This document shows, piece after piece, positions 5,000 to 5,637 of a stretch of 5,637 bases of DNA. The DNA is from a candidate division WWE3 bacterium RIFCSPLOWO2_01_FULL_39_13. GTDB lineage: Bacteria; Patescibacteriota; WWE3; 2-01-FULL-39-13. Below the pieces are notes generated by a model. That model was not told the origin of the DNA and ran no database searches. It saw only the letters and a list, made by a program, of their open reading frames with translations. Location of the stretch: the NCBI GenBank assembly GCA_001772665.1, contig MEVH01000019.1, positions 1 through 5,637 on the forward strand. The letters are read 5' to 3'. A program made the position numbers and the translations under genes. Numbering within the stretch: the stretch's first letter is position 1; the number at the start of each line of letters is the position of its first letter.

Positions 5000-5637
5000 G
5001 TTTTTCAGGATCGCAGATTTCGCCAGCAACAGCACTGGCTACTACCACTGGCACACTGGCTAAGTATACTAATCTATTTCTACCCATGCGTCCTTGAAAA
5101 TTCCTGTCAGTTGCTGAGAGAACAATTTCTTCTCTATCGTTAGCATCAGCTGTTGCGCCCATACATGGTCCGCAACCTCTTCCTATAACTTCGATACCTG
5201 ACTGCTCAAAAATTTCCAAAATACCTTCTTCTCGAAGTGTATTTTCTACTGCTCTAGTATTGGCCTGAACTTGCATTCGAACGTCTTGCGCAATTCTGCG
5301 ACCTTTTAATAGAGCTGCCGCTTGTCTCAGGGATTCTAAGTTGCCTTGTTTACAGGATCCTATATAAAAATAATTGATTTTTGTGCCTATAACTTCCGAT
5401 AAAGGTACCGCGTTTTGTGTGTCACCGGGCAAAGAAACCATTCTTTCCACAGTGTCTAAATCAATCTCAACATTATCAAAGTAAGTAGCTTCTTCGTCAG
5501 GATAAACAAGAAGTCCTTTGACAGTTTCTTTGTTAAAACCATGCCTACTCATCATGAATTCGACCAATTTTTCATTTGGTTCAACGATTCCCGTAAAAGC
5601 TTGCCCTTCTATCGCCATATTCGTAAAAGTAGCCTGT
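4992..5637 (-). CDS. Aconitase/3-isopropylmalate dehydratase large-subunit family, C-terminal half (partial)
   Basis: The frame is open through the right edge, so this is the C-terminal ~214 residues. The ATG at 5618 is internal: upstream codons read QATFTN and continue as NMAIEGQAFTGIVEPNEK, matching the family's NMxIExGAxxGxIxPDE. Counting from that methionine, the three presumed [4Fe-4S] ligands are C89 (GSCKQGN), C149 and C152 (GRGCGPCMG), a 60/3 spacing like LeuC. Other family motifs are LKGRRIA, LREEGILEIFEQSG and TDRNFQGRMG (substrate arginine region), and the end is GEICDPEKLN. Enzymes of this group isomerise hydroxy-acids by dehydration and rehydration (isopropylmalate, homoaconitate, aconitate), and most need a separate small subunit, not visible here. 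The near-invariant SCTN motif reads SCKQ, which is unusual. The gene ends inside the convergent YrdC-like gene with an 8-bp overlap. Substrate is uncertain. Confidence 0.85.
   Translation of the reverse strand, partial: QATFTNMAIEGQAFTGIVEPNEKLVEFMMSRHGFNKETVKGLLVYPDEEATYFDNVEIDLDTVERMVSLPGDTQNAVPLSEVIGTKINYFYIGSCKQGNLESLRQAAALLKGRRIAQDVRMQVQANTRAVENTLREEGILEIFEQSGIEVIGRGCGPCMGATADANDREEIVLSATDRNFQGRMGRNRLVYLASVPVVVASAVAGEICDPEKLN

Noticed and set aside
5616..5618. ATG as the start of a complete 208-residue dehydratase protein
   Set aside because: The frame stays open to the window edge and the sequence across it matches the family's internal NMxIE motif, so the gene is partial.
1..5637. tRNA, rRNA, insertion sequence or attachment site
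   Set aside because: No cloverleaf-like stretch, rRNA sequence, transposase motif or terminal inverted repeats were seen on either strand.

Overview
The window is AT-rich bacterial DNA with compact genes, short intergenic gaps and overlapping ends. Most starts lack a Shine-Dalgarno sequence, and three genes have a -10 box only 8-11 nt before the start codon, which suggests leaderless or near-leaderless transcripts. TGA is used as a normal stop. Small divergent enzymes, a single-domain Gre-like protein and few ribosome binding sites would fit an uncultured, small-genome lineage such as Patescibacteria/CPR. That placement is inference only; no marker gene settles it.

Layout. (1) Positions 1-452, minus strand: a standalone GreA/GreB C-terminal domain protein overlaps by 8 bp the start of an orotate-phosphoribosyltransferase-like gene that runs off the left edge. 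(2) Positions 453-576: a divergent regulatory region with a TTGACA-17-TATTAA promoter for the Gre-like gene, covered by a perfect 9-3-9 palindrome, and a TATAAT box for the rightward gene. (3) Positions 577-1368, plus: an XRE/MmyB-like regulator, the natural candidate for binding that operator. (4) Positions 1468-2967, plus: an unusually long Glu/Leu/Phe/Val dehydrogenase-family protein with its own extended -10 promoter and an upstream direct repeat. (5) Positions 3009-3314 and 3371-3922, minus: a small three-helix membrane protein, the only gene here with a clear ribosome binding site, and an exported or membrane protein of unknown function. (6) Positions 3965-4999, plus: a divergent Sua5/YciO/YrdC-fold protein facing away from the exported protein across a 42-bp gap with overlapping promoters. 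(7) Positions 4992-5637, minus: the C-terminal half of an aconitase/isopropylmalate dehydratase large-subunit family protein, continuing past the right edge and overlapping the YrdC-like gene tail-to-tail by 8 bp.

The genes do not form one obvious pathway. Only the Gre-like and phosphoribosyltransferase genes are clearly co-transcribed. The dehydrogenase and the dehydratase both belong to families acting on amino acids or their 2-oxo/hydroxy-acid relatives, but they are separate transcription units. The most interesting points are the N-terminally minimal Gre protein under an operator-bearing consensus promoter, the repeated leaderless architecture, and the two divergent enzymes (YrdC-like, and the dehydratase with an altered SCTN motif).
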